Shown: positions 1 through 5,381 of the stretch, piece after piece
Numbering within the stretch: position 1 is the stretch's first letter
Layout: every line of letters begins with the position of its first letter
Origin: an uncultured Dysosmobacter sp.
GTDB lineage: Bacteria > Bacillota > Clostridia > Oscillospirales > Oscillospiraceae
Assembly: GCA_934636905.1 (NCBI GenBank)
Contig: CAKUBJ010000032.1
Span: 1-19,788, forward strand
Reading direction: 5' to 3'
Length of the DNA stretch: 19,788 nucleotides
The notes under the pieces: generated by a model
The model's database searches: none
The model's input: the letters and a program-made list of their open reading frames with translations, nothing else
What the model was told of the DNA's origin: nothing
Position numbers and translations under genes: made by a program

Positions 1-31
1 TGTGAAAAAACGCATCATAAATGGCGTCAAA

Positions 32-68
32 AATGGGCAATCCCTGTGTGAATACAAGGTTGCCCATT
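32..68 (-). terminator. Intrinsic terminator after the excisionase-like gene
   Basis: Nine-base arms AATGGGCAA (32-40) and TTGCCCATT (60-68) form a perfect stem. On the minus strand the stem is followed by a T-rich run, so it would end transcription of the small HTH gene at 101-280. The loop is long (19 bases), which lowers confidence. Confidence 0.5.
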
Positions 69-100
69 CTGCATAAGCTTTCAGATGCAATTATTCGATA

Positions 101-280
101 TTACGGCGTCTTCATTTCCCGTTCGGCCTTTTTGAGATACTTATCAATCTGTGCCTGAGTAAACTGCACTTTGCAGCCAGGGCGCATCTGATAGTATCCG
201 ATCCGCTTGTCTTCCCGGAGTGCATCCAGCGTCTTGAACGAGATCCCCAGGATCTTCGCGGTTTCTTTTCTTGAGAACAT
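101..280 (-). CDS. Small excisionase-like helix-turn-helix protein
   Basis: This 59-residue protein reads MFSRKETAKILGISFKTLDA at its start and ends in a lysine/glutamate-rich tail (KKAEREMKTP). The pattern S-R-K-E-T-A-K-I-L-G-I-S is the MerR-like winged HTH used by excisionases and other small DNA-binding proteins of mobile elements. A following Y-Y-Q-M-R-P-G-C-K-V-Q-F-T segment fits the wing. Excisionases of this type bind attachment-site arms and direct integrase toward excision. No integrase lies just downstream; a hairpin terminator follows instead. The ribosome site is poor (CCTCCCTC-type sequence, no AGGAGG), so translation may be weak. Family placement is by motif only; a transcriptional regulator is the alternative. 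Confidence 0.7.
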   Translation of the reverse strand: MFSRKETAKILGISFKTLDALREDKRIGYYQMRPGCKVQFTQAQIDKYLKKAEREMKTP

Positions 281-705
281 TGAGAGAAAGAGGGAGGTGA
301 ATATGGATGCCTGTCAAGTCTATTCAACACCAACCCCCTGGGTTCTGTCCACATTTTCATAGAATTTTCGTTGCTTTTGCCATAAAATGCGCCCACTTCT
401 TTTCCGGCACTCCCATTGAGAGTATCGGGCGGGAGATGAAAGACTACGGAAGGGAGGAGGGGATATGTGGGATATAACCTATACCTCTCTCTTGACCCAC
501 CCCCCTCTTTTTCCGCTACCCCTCCCATCCATCGGTAGAAGAAGCCCTCACCCCCTGCCACCACCAGCCCCGGACCATCAGCCCCAGCCCATCGAATCGG
601 CTATGAATACGAACTGCATAGAAAACTGGCAAATCTGCCTCGACTGCCCGGATAATTGGACAAAATAAATGTTTATTGCAATTTGCGAATGGCTCAAACC
701 GTTGC

Positions 706-735
706 AAATCCTAACAAATCCTCACAAATCCTCCC
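706..735 (+). repeat. Three tandem 10-bp repeats
   Basis: Three consecutive units share AAATCCT followed by AAC, CAC or CCC. They sit next to an AT-rich patch containing AATAAATGTTTATTGCAATT. The layout resembles short iterons, but three units are too few to claim an origin. Confidence 0.5.
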
Positions 736-1022
736 GTTTGCTCCACCTCGCGCGTTCTTTGCCCGCTCAACACCCCTGTATTGCCAGCCGTCAACAACAT
801 CATCACGCCGTCACCACCATCACACCATCAGCCGCCCACATCATGCCCCCAAACCAAACCGCGAAAACCTATCCTTCCCCCCACACCCCCTAACTAACCA
901 TGATTATCTTGTAGAAGAAACAGGTATCAATAACGGGAGATTTACCCTTCCTTAACCTCTCCTTTCCCCCCTTCCTAAGGTTTCCCCCCAATGGTTCCCC
1001 TGATGGTTCCCCCAGCGCATGA

Positions 1023-1065
1023 AAGTGCCGGGGGATGAAGCCGCTACAGCTCGCCCCCGGCACTT
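1023..1065 (-). terminator. Hairpin just after the VRR-NUC gene
   Basis: Perfect 12-base arms AAGTGCCGGGGG (1023-1034) and CCCCCGGCACTT (1054-1065) start two bases past the nuclease stop codon. The T tract on the minus strand is short (TTTC), so it may be an inefficient terminator or an mRNA 3'-end stabiliser. Confidence 0.6.
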
Positions 1066-1067
1066 GA

Positions 1068-1427
1068 TCAGCCTTGTGAAATCCCCTTGACTTCCTCGAA
1101 TCCTCCATCGGGTGACCATAGGAAGCAGGGAAAGCTCTTTGCGGATAGTTCGCCCATGATAACCAGTTGGTTCCGTTTCAGCGGGCTTGTTTTCCTCGGT
1201 TTAACCTCAACTGCGCAGGCCTTCCCGCCTTTGATGCAAAAGAAGTCAGGCCAGCCCCGCTTTGTTGCCGTCCATCCGTTGGCCTGCAACAGTTTGAAAC
1301 ATTCCGCCTCTGCCTTGTTGGCTGGCTCGTTTACGCCGGAAACATCTCCGGCAACGCCAGAAGCCCCGACCTTGTAAACCAATTCCCCCAACTCGTTATA
1401 TTGTGCTTCCTTCTTCTGTTTTCCCAC
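1068..1427 (-). CDS. VRR-NUC domain nuclease (PD-(D/E)XK fold)
   Basis: This 119-residue protein fits the VRR-NUC family, a small Mg-dependent PD-(D/E)XK nuclease domain common in phages and mobile elements and in the C-terminus of FAN1. The core motif is visible: G-W-P-D-F-F with Asp61, then A-V-E-V-K with Glu74 and Lys76, then the downstream Gln86 in K-R-N-Q-L. An acidic helix (EAEC, about residues 40-43) precedes it. The start is GTG at 1427, fixed by AGGAGG at 1436-1441, eight bases upstream. The gene lies directly behind an RHH gene whose stop overlaps this ribosome site, so the two are co-transcribed. As a free-standing domain it would need partners for specificity; Holliday-junction resolution or replication-fork cleavage is known for relatives, but the role here is unknown. 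Confidence 0.85.
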   Translation of the reverse strand: MGKQKKEAQYNELGELVYKVGASGVAGDVSGVNEPANKAEAECFKLLQANGWTATKRGWPDFFCIKGGKACAVEVKPRKTSPLKRNQLVIMGELSAKSFPCFLWSPDGGFEEVKGISQG

Positions 1428-1442
1428 TGTGCAAACCTCCTG

Positions 1443-1619
1443 CTATAGCTTGTCCCTGATGGCCTCAATGATCCAGGCGTTGACGCTCTGGCCGGCTGCC
1501 GCTGCTGCCGCTCTGATCTGGGCCTTGGTTGGTGGCTCTGTCCTACTCGTCATTACCACGATGCGCTCTTGATTCTCTTTCTGCCACTTATTTCGCCTGT
1601 CTATCTTCAATTCGTCCAT
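1443..1619 (-). CDS. Arc-like ribbon-helix-helix DNA-binding protein
   Basis: This 58-residue protein has the N-terminal strand-like segment N-Q-E-R-I-V-V-M-T, then helix T-K-A-Q-I-R-A-A-A-A-A-A and a second helix beginning Q-S-V-N-A-W-I-I-E-A-I. That is the layout of Arc/CopG-type RHH dimers, which bind short palindromes through the beta strand. The ATG at 1619 has the ribosome site AAGGCGGTG just upstream. Its stop overlaps the ribosome site of the VRR-NUC gene. Three palindromic sites lie upstream, one over the -35 element, which suggests self-repression. RHH proteins often serve as antitoxins or as partition or conjugation regulators; the nuclease partner makes a toxin-antitoxin reading possible but unproven. 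Confidence 0.75.
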   Translation of the reverse strand: MDELKIDRRNKWQKENQERIVVMTSRTEPPTKAQIRAAAAAAGQSVNAWIIEAIRDKL

Positions 1620-1644
1620 TATTTCACCGCCTTTCTTGTGCTAT

Positions 1645-1674
1645 ATTATATAAAACCACCGAAAATCATGTCCA
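1645..1674 (-). promoter_or_regulatory. Promoter of the RHH/VRR-NUC pair
   Basis: On the minus strand, -35 TGGACA (1669-1674) and -10 TATAAT (1645-1650) are separated by 18 bases. The -35 lies inside the palindrome at 1666-1677, so a bound repressor would block RNA polymerase. Confidence 0.7.
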
Positions 1675-1744
1675 TGACAAAAGCGCACAAAAAGTCATGT
1701 CCATGATTGTTCAGTTTGCCTGCTTGACAGCGTCATGGAAATGA
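1666..1744. promoter_or_regulatory. Three palindromic operator-like sites
   Basis: TCATGTCCATGA occurs at 1666-1677 and again at 1695-1706. A variant, TCATGGAAATGA, is at 1733-1744 inside the longer inverted repeat CGTCATGGAAATGACG. The half-site is TCATG with a two-base centre. The first site covers the -35 of the RHH promoter. Short palindromes of this size suit an RHH dimer. Confidence 0.7.
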
Positions 1745-1790
1745 CGTTTGATTAAGCCATCCCAAGCGGAACGCCGCAGCGGGCAGCACC

Positions 1791-1819
1791 TTGACAACCG
1801 AATACCGGCACCGTATAAT
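1791..1819 (+). promoter_or_regulatory. Consensus sigma-A promoter of the coiled-coil gene
   Basis: TTGACA (1791-1796) and TATAAT (1814-1819) are both perfect and spaced by 17 bases. They lie about 20 bases ahead of the start codon and face away from the RHH promoter. Confidence 0.85.
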
Positions 1820-1840
1820 AAGCGCATGAGGTGATGGACG

Positions 1841-2086
1841 ATGACCAATGAAGAAAAGATTTTGCAACTGCTGGAATCTCAGCAAATAGAACTCCGCAAA
1901 ATCAATTCCCGGCTTGACGGAATGGAATCCCGGTTTGACGGAATGGAATCCCGGCTTGGCGGAATGGAATCCCGGCTTGATAAGTTGGAAGAATCCGCAG
2001 AGGTTACCCGAGGTGGCATAAATACTCTAATCGAATGGGCCGAGAATGTCAGCAATGCAATCCGATTCCCACTCCCAAAATTGTAA
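1841..2086 (+). CDS. Small coiled-coil protein of unknown function
   Basis: This 81-residue protein consists largely of a predicted coiled coil. After a charged start (MTNEEKILQLLESQQIELRK) it has heptad-like repeats L/F-D-G-M-E-S-R at about residues 25-45, then a polar segment and a short hydrophobic C-terminus (NAIRFPLPKL). The repeats are encoded by 21-bp tandem DNA units, so the coil can lengthen or shorten by whole heptads. A GAGGTG ribosome site precedes the ATG. It is driven by a fully consensus promoter and diverges from the RHH/VRR-NUC operon. Similar short coiled-coil proteins are common in clostridial elements without known function; an oligomerising adaptor or regulator is possible. 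Confidence 0.75.
   Translation: MTNEEKILQLLESQQIELRKINSRLDGMESRFDGMESRLGGMESRLDKLEESAEVTRGGINTLIEWAENVSNAIRFPLPKL
1910..1972 (+). repeat. 21-bp tandem repeat inside the coiled-coil gene
   Basis: Three units of 21 bases, at 1910-1930, 1931-1951 and 1952-1972, differ by a single base from the first unit. A fourth, degenerate unit follows to 1993. Each unit encodes seven residues (R-L-D-G-M-E-S), one heptad, so copy-number change keeps the frame. Confidence 0.9.
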
Positions 2087-2110
2087 TAAATAACCAGACA
2101 ACACAAAAGG

Positions 2111-2140
2111 CGGTGCCGGTATTCGGCATCGTCTTTATTT
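2111..2140 (+). terminator. Terminator of the coiled-coil gene
   Basis: CGGTGCCG and CGGCATCG pair with one G-U and a five-base loop, followed by TCTTTATTT. It lies 24 bases after the coiled-coil stop codon. Confidence 0.75.
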
Positions 2141-2155
2141 ATCTATCTACAATTC

Positions 2156-2189
2156 AAATACAGGAAGAACAACACCATGACAACCTATT
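2156..2189 (+). repeat. Relic copy of the DnaJ-like gene leader
   Basis: These 34 bases match 2727-2760 except at three positions and include the weakened ribosome site ACAGGAAGAA and the codons ATGACAACCTAT. Here the frame stops at once (Met-Thr-Thr-Tyr-stop). It is a leftover of a partial duplication or of recombination between related element genes. Confidence 0.65.
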
Positions 2190-2210
2190 GAAAATTTTTT
2201 CAAAAAGGGC

Positions 2211-2239
2211 TTGGCATACGGGTGTCAGTATGCTATTGT
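2211..2239 (+). promoter_or_regulatory. Promoter of the holin-like toxin
   Basis: TTGGCA (2211-2216) and TATTGT (2234-2239) are spaced by 17 bases and lie about 45 bases upstream of the toxin start codon. Confidence 0.6.
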
Positions 2240-2285
2240 ATCATCGAGCAAGGGCGCTGGGGCCAATCCCGAAAGGAGGAAGCCC

Positions 2286-2363
2286 ATGAGCCTAACGGAA
2301 GTCATCGCACTATTTATGCTTGTGATTGCGGCTGTTTCTCTGGGGAACCAGATAAAGAAATAA
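2286..2363 (+). CDS. Putative holin-like type I toxin peptide
   Basis: This 25-residue peptide starts MSLTEVIALFMLVIAAVSLG and ends NQIKK. A short polar N-terminus, one hydrophobic membrane helix (about residues 6-20) and a lysine tail match the putative holin-like toxin (Hol_Tox) group of type I toxins in Firmicutes, which insert in the cytoplasmic membrane. A strong ribosome site, AAAGGAGGA, sits five bases before the ATG, and a promoter lies at 2211-2239. A convergent antisense promoter at 2467-2495 and a wobble-stabilised terminator just past the stop point to an antisense RNA antitoxin covering the 3' end, as in TxpA/RatA. Its position within element DNA fits a maintenance role. Toxicity is inferred from family and architecture. 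Confidence 0.75.
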   Translation: MSLTEVIALFMLVIAAVSLGNQIKK

Positions 2364-2460
2364 CCGCCCCTCTGACATAGCGAGAAGCGGCAATTTCAAG
2401 CTACAAACTTGACAAGTTGGCCGACTTCCCGACTACCACTCAGGGAGAACGGCGCCCTTG
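2351..2460 (-). ncRNA. Putative antisense RNA antitoxin
   Basis: A minus-strand promoter (-35 TTGACT, -10 TATAAT, 17-base spacer) should start a transcript near 2460. About 70 bases on, the minus strand can form the stem CCGCTTCTC / GAGGGGCGG followed by TTATTTCTTT. Two pairs in this stem are U-G on the minus strand but C-A mismatches on the plus strand, so the hairpin works as a terminator only for the antisense RNA. The RNA of about 110 bases would overlap the toxin 3' UTR and its last codons. Exact ends are inferred. Confidence 0.65.
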
Positions 2461-2466
2461 CTACTG

Positions 2467-2495
2467 ATTATAACCCGAAGGGGGGCGGAAGTCAA
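2467..2495 (-). promoter_or_regulatory. Promoter of the antisense RNA
   Basis: On the minus strand, TTGACT (2490-2495) and TATAAT (2467-2472) are separated by exactly 17 bases. The -35 touches the initiation codon of the RHH-like gene running the other way. Confidence 0.75.
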
Positions 2496-2683
2496 TAGCG
2501 AATCGAAAGACCACCACCAGCAACGAAGTAAAAGACCGCTGGAAAGCAGCCAATTATACGCGGGTCAATATCTATCTTCCGAAAGATGATGCAGCCGCCT
2601 ATAAAACCAAATGCATGCAGCAAGGTTTAACATTATCTGACATCCCCAAAGAAGCCATTTACAAATTTTTAAGGGACGAGTAA
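2495..2683 (+). pseudogene. RHH-like small protein with ATA in place of its start codon
   Basis: A 62-codon frame beginning ATA-GCG-AAT-CGA encodes ANRKTTTSNEVKDRWKAANY, then T-R-V-N-I-Y-L-P-K-D-D-A-A-A-Y and a helix L-S-D-I-P-K-E-A-I-Y-K-F-L. The strand V-N-I-Y-L-P-K followed by two helices resembles the RHH-like proteins of clostridial mobile elements. A strong purine-rich site (AAGGGGGGCGG) lies a normal distance upstream of the ATA, so the codon was probably ATG and mutated. The only later ATG is Met41, inside the fold. ATA initiation is rare, so the gene is either silenced or expressed at low level. Function unknown. Confidence 0.6.
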
Positions 2684-2694
2684 GTCCCTTAAAA
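2667..2694. terminator. Bidirectional terminator-like hairpin
   Basis: Perfect 11-base arms TTTTAAGGGAC and GTCCCTTAAAA enclose GAGTAA, which contains the stop codon of the preceding RHH-like frame. A/T tracts lie on both sides. Confidence 0.6.
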
Positions 2695-2747
2695 TTAAAC
2701 ATACTGACTACCGTATGCATGACAGAAAATACAGGAGGAATACCACC

Positions 2748-3038
2748 ATGACAACCTATTTTGTGAACTGCAAGAACCTCGACGAACTGAAGAAGGCATA
2801 CAAAGCCGCCGCCATGAAGAACCACCCCGACAAAGGCGGAGACACCGCCACCATGCAGGCCATCAACGCCGAGTATTCCGCCCGGTTTGAAGTCCTGAAG
2901 CGCAGCCAGAACGAGCAGGCCGCCGAGGACACCACCGGCAAGACCTACGCCACCACCGAGAACGCCGCCGACTTTATCGAGATCATCAATGTGCTGCTGC
3001 ATCGTCTGGGCCGCGAGTTCACTCTGCGGAGACGGTAG
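2748..3038 (+). pseudogene. DnaJ-like element protein, C-terminus replaced
   Basis: The frame opens MTTYFVNCKNLDELKKAYKA, then has the J-domain H-P-D motif (N-H-P-D-K-G-G-D) and a helix M-Q-A-I-N-A-E-Y. Small J-domain-like proteins of this kind are frequent cargo of clostridial conjugative elements; the HPD motif stimulates DnaK-type ATPases, though a DnaK partner is not shown. The ATG at 2748 is chosen because ACAGGAGGA lies nine bases upstream. Around residue 85 (ADFIEIINVLL) the sequence departs from what I expect of such proteins and ends in a basic tail, LRRR. The tail meets the truncated end of a phosphatase gene running the other way, so this looks like a deletion junction. Confidence 0.65.
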
Positions 3039-3049
3039 ACGGCTTTCAA

Positions 3050-3245
3050 AGTTAGATACCTTCTCCGCCAGCTTGCGCCGTGCCGGAGGATAGACCGGAT
3101 TGCCAATTTCCTCCCGGCTGGTGGCCGCCGACTCGATATGGAACTGTGAGGCAAGCCCTGCCTTCTTCACCAAGTCCTTCATCACGAACTCGGCCATCGG
3201 GCTGCGGCAGATATTGCCGTGGCACACAAAGAGTATTTTCTTCAT
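3050..3245 (-). pseudogene. Low-molecular-weight protein tyrosine phosphatase, N-terminal fragment
   Basis: The frame starts MKKILFVCHGNICRSPMAEF, carrying the C-X5-R-S phosphate-binding loop (Cys8, Arg14) of LMW protein tyrosine phosphatases. These dephosphorylate tyrosine or arginine residues of proteins. Recognisable sequence ends after about 60 residues (P-P-A-R-R-K-L-A-E). The frame then runs antisense into the DnaJ-like gene and becomes Gly/Val-rich nonsense. The catalytic Asp near the C-terminus of the family (about 150 residues) is therefore absent and the product should be inactive. The upstream DUF1016 frame overlaps its start. Confidence 0.75.
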
Positions 3246-3726
3246 CGCTCTCGCTCCCCTGAGACACTTCTTTTTCCTCAGTATAGCAGGAAAGCGTCTG
3301 TTCGTCGATAGAAGAATTTCGCCATGTCTGCGTTTTGATCGATTCCAATAATTTTGCTTTTTTCCATCCGAAACATAGTGCGGCTCGGATGTACCACGCC
3401 CGTTCTTCGCTGCTGCCGCACCTCTCTAAAGTCGCCACATTCTGCGTCCAGCCGAGACTCATCGCCAGCCGTATGATTTCAGGTGAGTCCTTGTAGACTG
3501 CGTAAAACGCCCGCATCCGGCGCAGGTTGCGGGGAGAGAAGCCCTCGGTCGCAGGGTAGGCCGCTTGCAGGTATTTCGACGCCGCGACAGCCGCTACTTT
3601 TTCGCTCCTGCCGCTGACCACACGGCCAATTTCACAGTACAATTCCATCTGTGGGAGCTGTGCCGCAATAGCGGCGTCCAGCGCGGCAAACATGGTGGTG
3701 TAATCTGTTGGCTTGCAGATATTCAT
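3052..3726 (-). CDS. DUF1016 N-terminal domain protein, readthrough tail
   Basis: Residues 1 to about 150 match the DUF1016 (YhcG) N-terminal helical domain: YCEIGRVVSGRSEKVAAVAA, then G-F-S-P-R-N-L-R-R-M-R-A-F-Y and an A-W-Y-I-R-A-A-L-C-F-G-W segment. In full-length YhcG-type proteins this DNA-binding domain precedes a PD-(D/E)XK nuclease; here no nuclease domain follows. Short stand-alone versions are common in clostridial conjugative elements. ATG at 3726 has a good AAAGGAG site. The last 60 or so residues read through the phosphatase start region in another frame, which suggests the native stop was lost. Role unknown; DNA binding is inferred from family. Confidence 0.7.
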   Translation of the reverse strand: MNICKPTDYTTMFAALDAAIAAQLPQMELYCEIGRVVSGRSEKVAAVAASKYLQAAYPATEGFSPRNLRRMRAFYAVYKDSPEIIRLAMSLGWTQNVATLERCGSSEERAWYIRAALCFGWKKAKLLESIKTQTWRNSSIDEQTLSCYTEEKEVSQGSESDEENTLCVPRQYLPQPDGRVRDEGLGEEGRACLTVPYRVGGHQPGGNWQSGLSSGTAQAGGEGI

Positions 3727-3766
3727 TGGCTTTCTCCTTTCCGGCGCAGCTCGCCTGATCAACGCT

Positions 3767-3812
3767 CAAAGCAGAGAAAAGCACGGTGACCGCCGTGTTT
3801 TTCTCTGCTTTG
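3767..3812. terminator. Long hairpin between element genes
   Basis: Twenty-base arms (3767-3786 and 3793-3812), starting CAAAGCAGAG, pair with one G-U and a six-base loop. It sits between the metallophosphoesterase stop and the DUF1016 ribosome site on the minus strand. T-rich tracts lie inside the stem rather than after it, so it may be an attenuator or RNA-processing site. Confidence 0.55.
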
Positions 3813-3819
3813 ACCTGCT

Positions 3820-3915
3820 TCAGATGACTCGCACGATCTGCTCCCACAGCAGAATGTGCTTTTCGTCAATGGGCCTGTTGTCGTGATAATGGCCGAACAG
3901 CCAGTAGTGGTATGA
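3820..3915 (-). pseudogene. Metallophosphoesterase, C-terminal fragment
   Basis: About 30 codons read YSYHYWLFGHYHDNRPIDEK and then end I-V-R-V-I-stop. G-H-Y-H-D-N-R is the last metal-binding motif of calcineurin-like phosphoesterases found in these elements. Everything upstream is missing; the frame joins the C-terminal part of the serine recombinase near 3912-3915. Only this tail remains, so it cannot be active. Confidence 0.7.
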
Positions 3916-4790
3916 ATACGGCGGCTGATCTGCTCCTGTTCCTGCCGGATACTAAGGATAGCTGTTTTTCGGCGCTTCAGTTCTTCCATCGTGGTGGAGA
4001 TGGCACGGAAGCGCTCGGCGTATTCATCTGCGTTGCCATTTACCGCTTCCGCCAGAAGCATATCGAATTGTTTGCCCAACTCTGTGACCGCTCGGTCAAT
4101 GTCTCCGAGGCTCATGCTCTCACCGGGGAACGGAGCCAATTCCTGCTCCATCGCATCCACGAGCTGATCCGCCAACACCTCGCGCCCCGACATGGACGCG
4201 TTGATGGCTGCCAACACCGCCTGCTGGAGCGGCAATTCGTCCAGCGTCGGAGATTCTTTGCAGTATTTCTTGCCATAATCCAATCGGCTGCTGCAGCGCC
4301 ATACGGCACGTTTCTCGCCGTGCTGTGTCCACACCACTCTGCGGTACGCTGTGCCGCACTCACCGCAGAACAGCAGACCACTGAGTGCGTACTTGCCGCT
4401 GTAGCGGCTCATACCTGTGGGGGTGCTCTTTTTCGTGCCGCCGGTTTGGGCCCGGCGACGCGCCAATTCCATCTGAACCGCGTCGAACTGTTCTCGCGGG
4501 ATGATGGCCTCATGGTGGTTCTGAATCAGGTACATGTGAAGCTGTCCGGTATTTCGGATGACCTGCTTGCTGATGCAGTCCCGAATGAAGGTCTTTTGGA
4601 GCAGGACGTCACCGCAGTATTTTTCATCAGAGAGGATCGTCCGCAGATTGGAGGTTGTCCATTCTGTCGTTCCTGCCGAATTCTTGAAGTGCCCGTTTCC
4701 AAGGTTTCCTTGATATTGCGCAGCGTCTGACCGGATAAGTACAGCTCATAAATTTTTCGAACAGTCTCCGCCTGCTCTGCATTGATTAGT
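3913..4790 (-). pseudogene. Large serine recombinase remnant without catalytic domain
   Basis: Two frames together cover the middle and C-terminal parts of a large serine recombinase. The first (4681-4790) reads LINAEQAETVRKIYELYLSG and on to L-R-N-I-K-E-T-L-E. A shift near 4680 leads to the second, which has W-T-T-S-N-L-R-T-I-L-S-D-E-K-Y-C-G-D and N-H-H-E-A-I-I. It continues through the zinc beta-ribbon (F-C-G-E-C-G and later W-R-C, K-K-Y-C) and the leucine-rich coiled coil. The N-terminal resolvase domain with the nucleophilic Ser is absent: the frame joins a different gene at about 4790. The 3' end runs into the phosphoesterase tail. It presumably once mobilised this element and is now dead. 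Confidence 0.85.
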
Positions 4791-5088
4791 CGCCGGTGAA
4801 ACCGCTGGCTTTGAGCCGCGGCGCGGTTTCCAGAATCGCCATGTACTCCGAAGTCGTTTTGACGGTGTCGATCACCGCCTGCAATGCGTCCTGCGCACCG
4901 GGGACGTCGAAACACTCCTGCCGGTACAGCACGCTGCCCTTGCCGGAGATGCGGCAGAGACGCCCTTTTCCCCAGCAGACGGGCAGGTGGTGATTCTCGA
5001 TGGGCTCTACCGTGAAACCGTTCTGCCGCAGCCGAATGGCGGTTTCTTCAAGGAAACGGAGCTGCGCGGTTCCGCTTTGATCGTTCAT
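4786..5088 (-). pseudogene. Truncated conjugative-element protein
   Basis: This 100-residue frame contains QLRFLEETAIRLRQNGFTVE, L-C-R-I-S-G-K-G-S-V-L-Y-R-Q-E and Y-M-A-I-L-E-T-A-P-R-L-K-A-S-G-F-T-G-D. I recall this pattern as the N-terminus of a longer (about 300-residue) protein of clostridial conjugative elements with no established function. The frame stops exactly where the serine recombinase remnant begins, so the C-terminal two thirds appear deleted. The ATG at 5088 has a clear GAGGAGG ribosome site, so the fragment could still be translated. The identification rests on memory of the family and needs a search. Confidence 0.55.
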
Positions 5089-5109
5089 TGTGAAGTCCTC
5101 CTCGTAAGC

Positions 5110-5146
5110 AAAAAAATAAGCCGGAGCATCCTAAAAATGCTCCGGC
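5110..5146 (-). terminator. Terminator upstream of the truncated element gene
   Basis: GCCGGAGCAT (5120-5129) and ATGCTCCGGC (5137-5146) form a perfect ten-base stem. The minus strand then reads TTATTTTTTTGC. It would end minus-strand transcripts coming from about 5150-5300. Confidence 0.75.
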
Positions 5147-5315
5147 CGGTTGATCGATTTAGTTGTGAAATGAAAAAGGGCGCCTATTTGATGGCTTCGA
5201 CGAAACCAACAAACAGACGCCTGAAAGATCGTATGAAATTTTGAGGAAAAATCGCTCTATTCTGCGCCCGCAAAAAGGGCGCTTCTCAGGATTTTACCTT
5301 TGAATCTGTGAAAGG

Positions 5316-5341
5316 GGGAGTTCGAATCTCCCCAGTTACCA
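5316..5341 (+). other. tRNA 3'-end-like relic, possible attachment site
   Basis: GGGAG-TTCGAAT-CTCCC forms a perfect T-arm, followed by CAGTTAC, then CA, as in the acceptor end of a tRNA. No matching 5' half (expected to begin near GTAACTG) exists upstream, so this is not a working tRNA gene. Tyrosine-integrase elements often leave such a copy of the tRNA 3' end at one edge. Confidence 0.45.
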
Positions 5342-5381
5342 AAATAACGCGAAAATATCTTTTTTTCTGAGTGCGGAATTT

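Larger units (their letters stand above)
281..1067. other. Gene-poor, pyrimidine-rich intergenic stretch
   Basis: I see no convincing gene on either strand across nearly 790 bases. The plus strand is rich in C and T with many C runs, so open frames here have composition-driven sequences (Pro/Ser/His-rich) and no ribosome sites. Within it are three near-identical tandem 10-mers (706-735) beside AT-rich DNA at 655-690, and four C runs at 966-1013. It could be a degraded origin, a regulatory or RNA-coding region, or simply eroded element DNA. Confidence 0.5.

Noticed and set aside
465..955. Open frames in the pyrimidine-rich stretch
   Set aside because: Pro/Ser/His-rich translations follow from C/T composition; no ribosome sites and no recognisable domain.
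5264..5341. Complete tRNA gene ending at 5341
   Set aside because: Only the T-arm and 3' tail fit; no 5' acceptor half, D-arm or anticodon stem pairs upstream.
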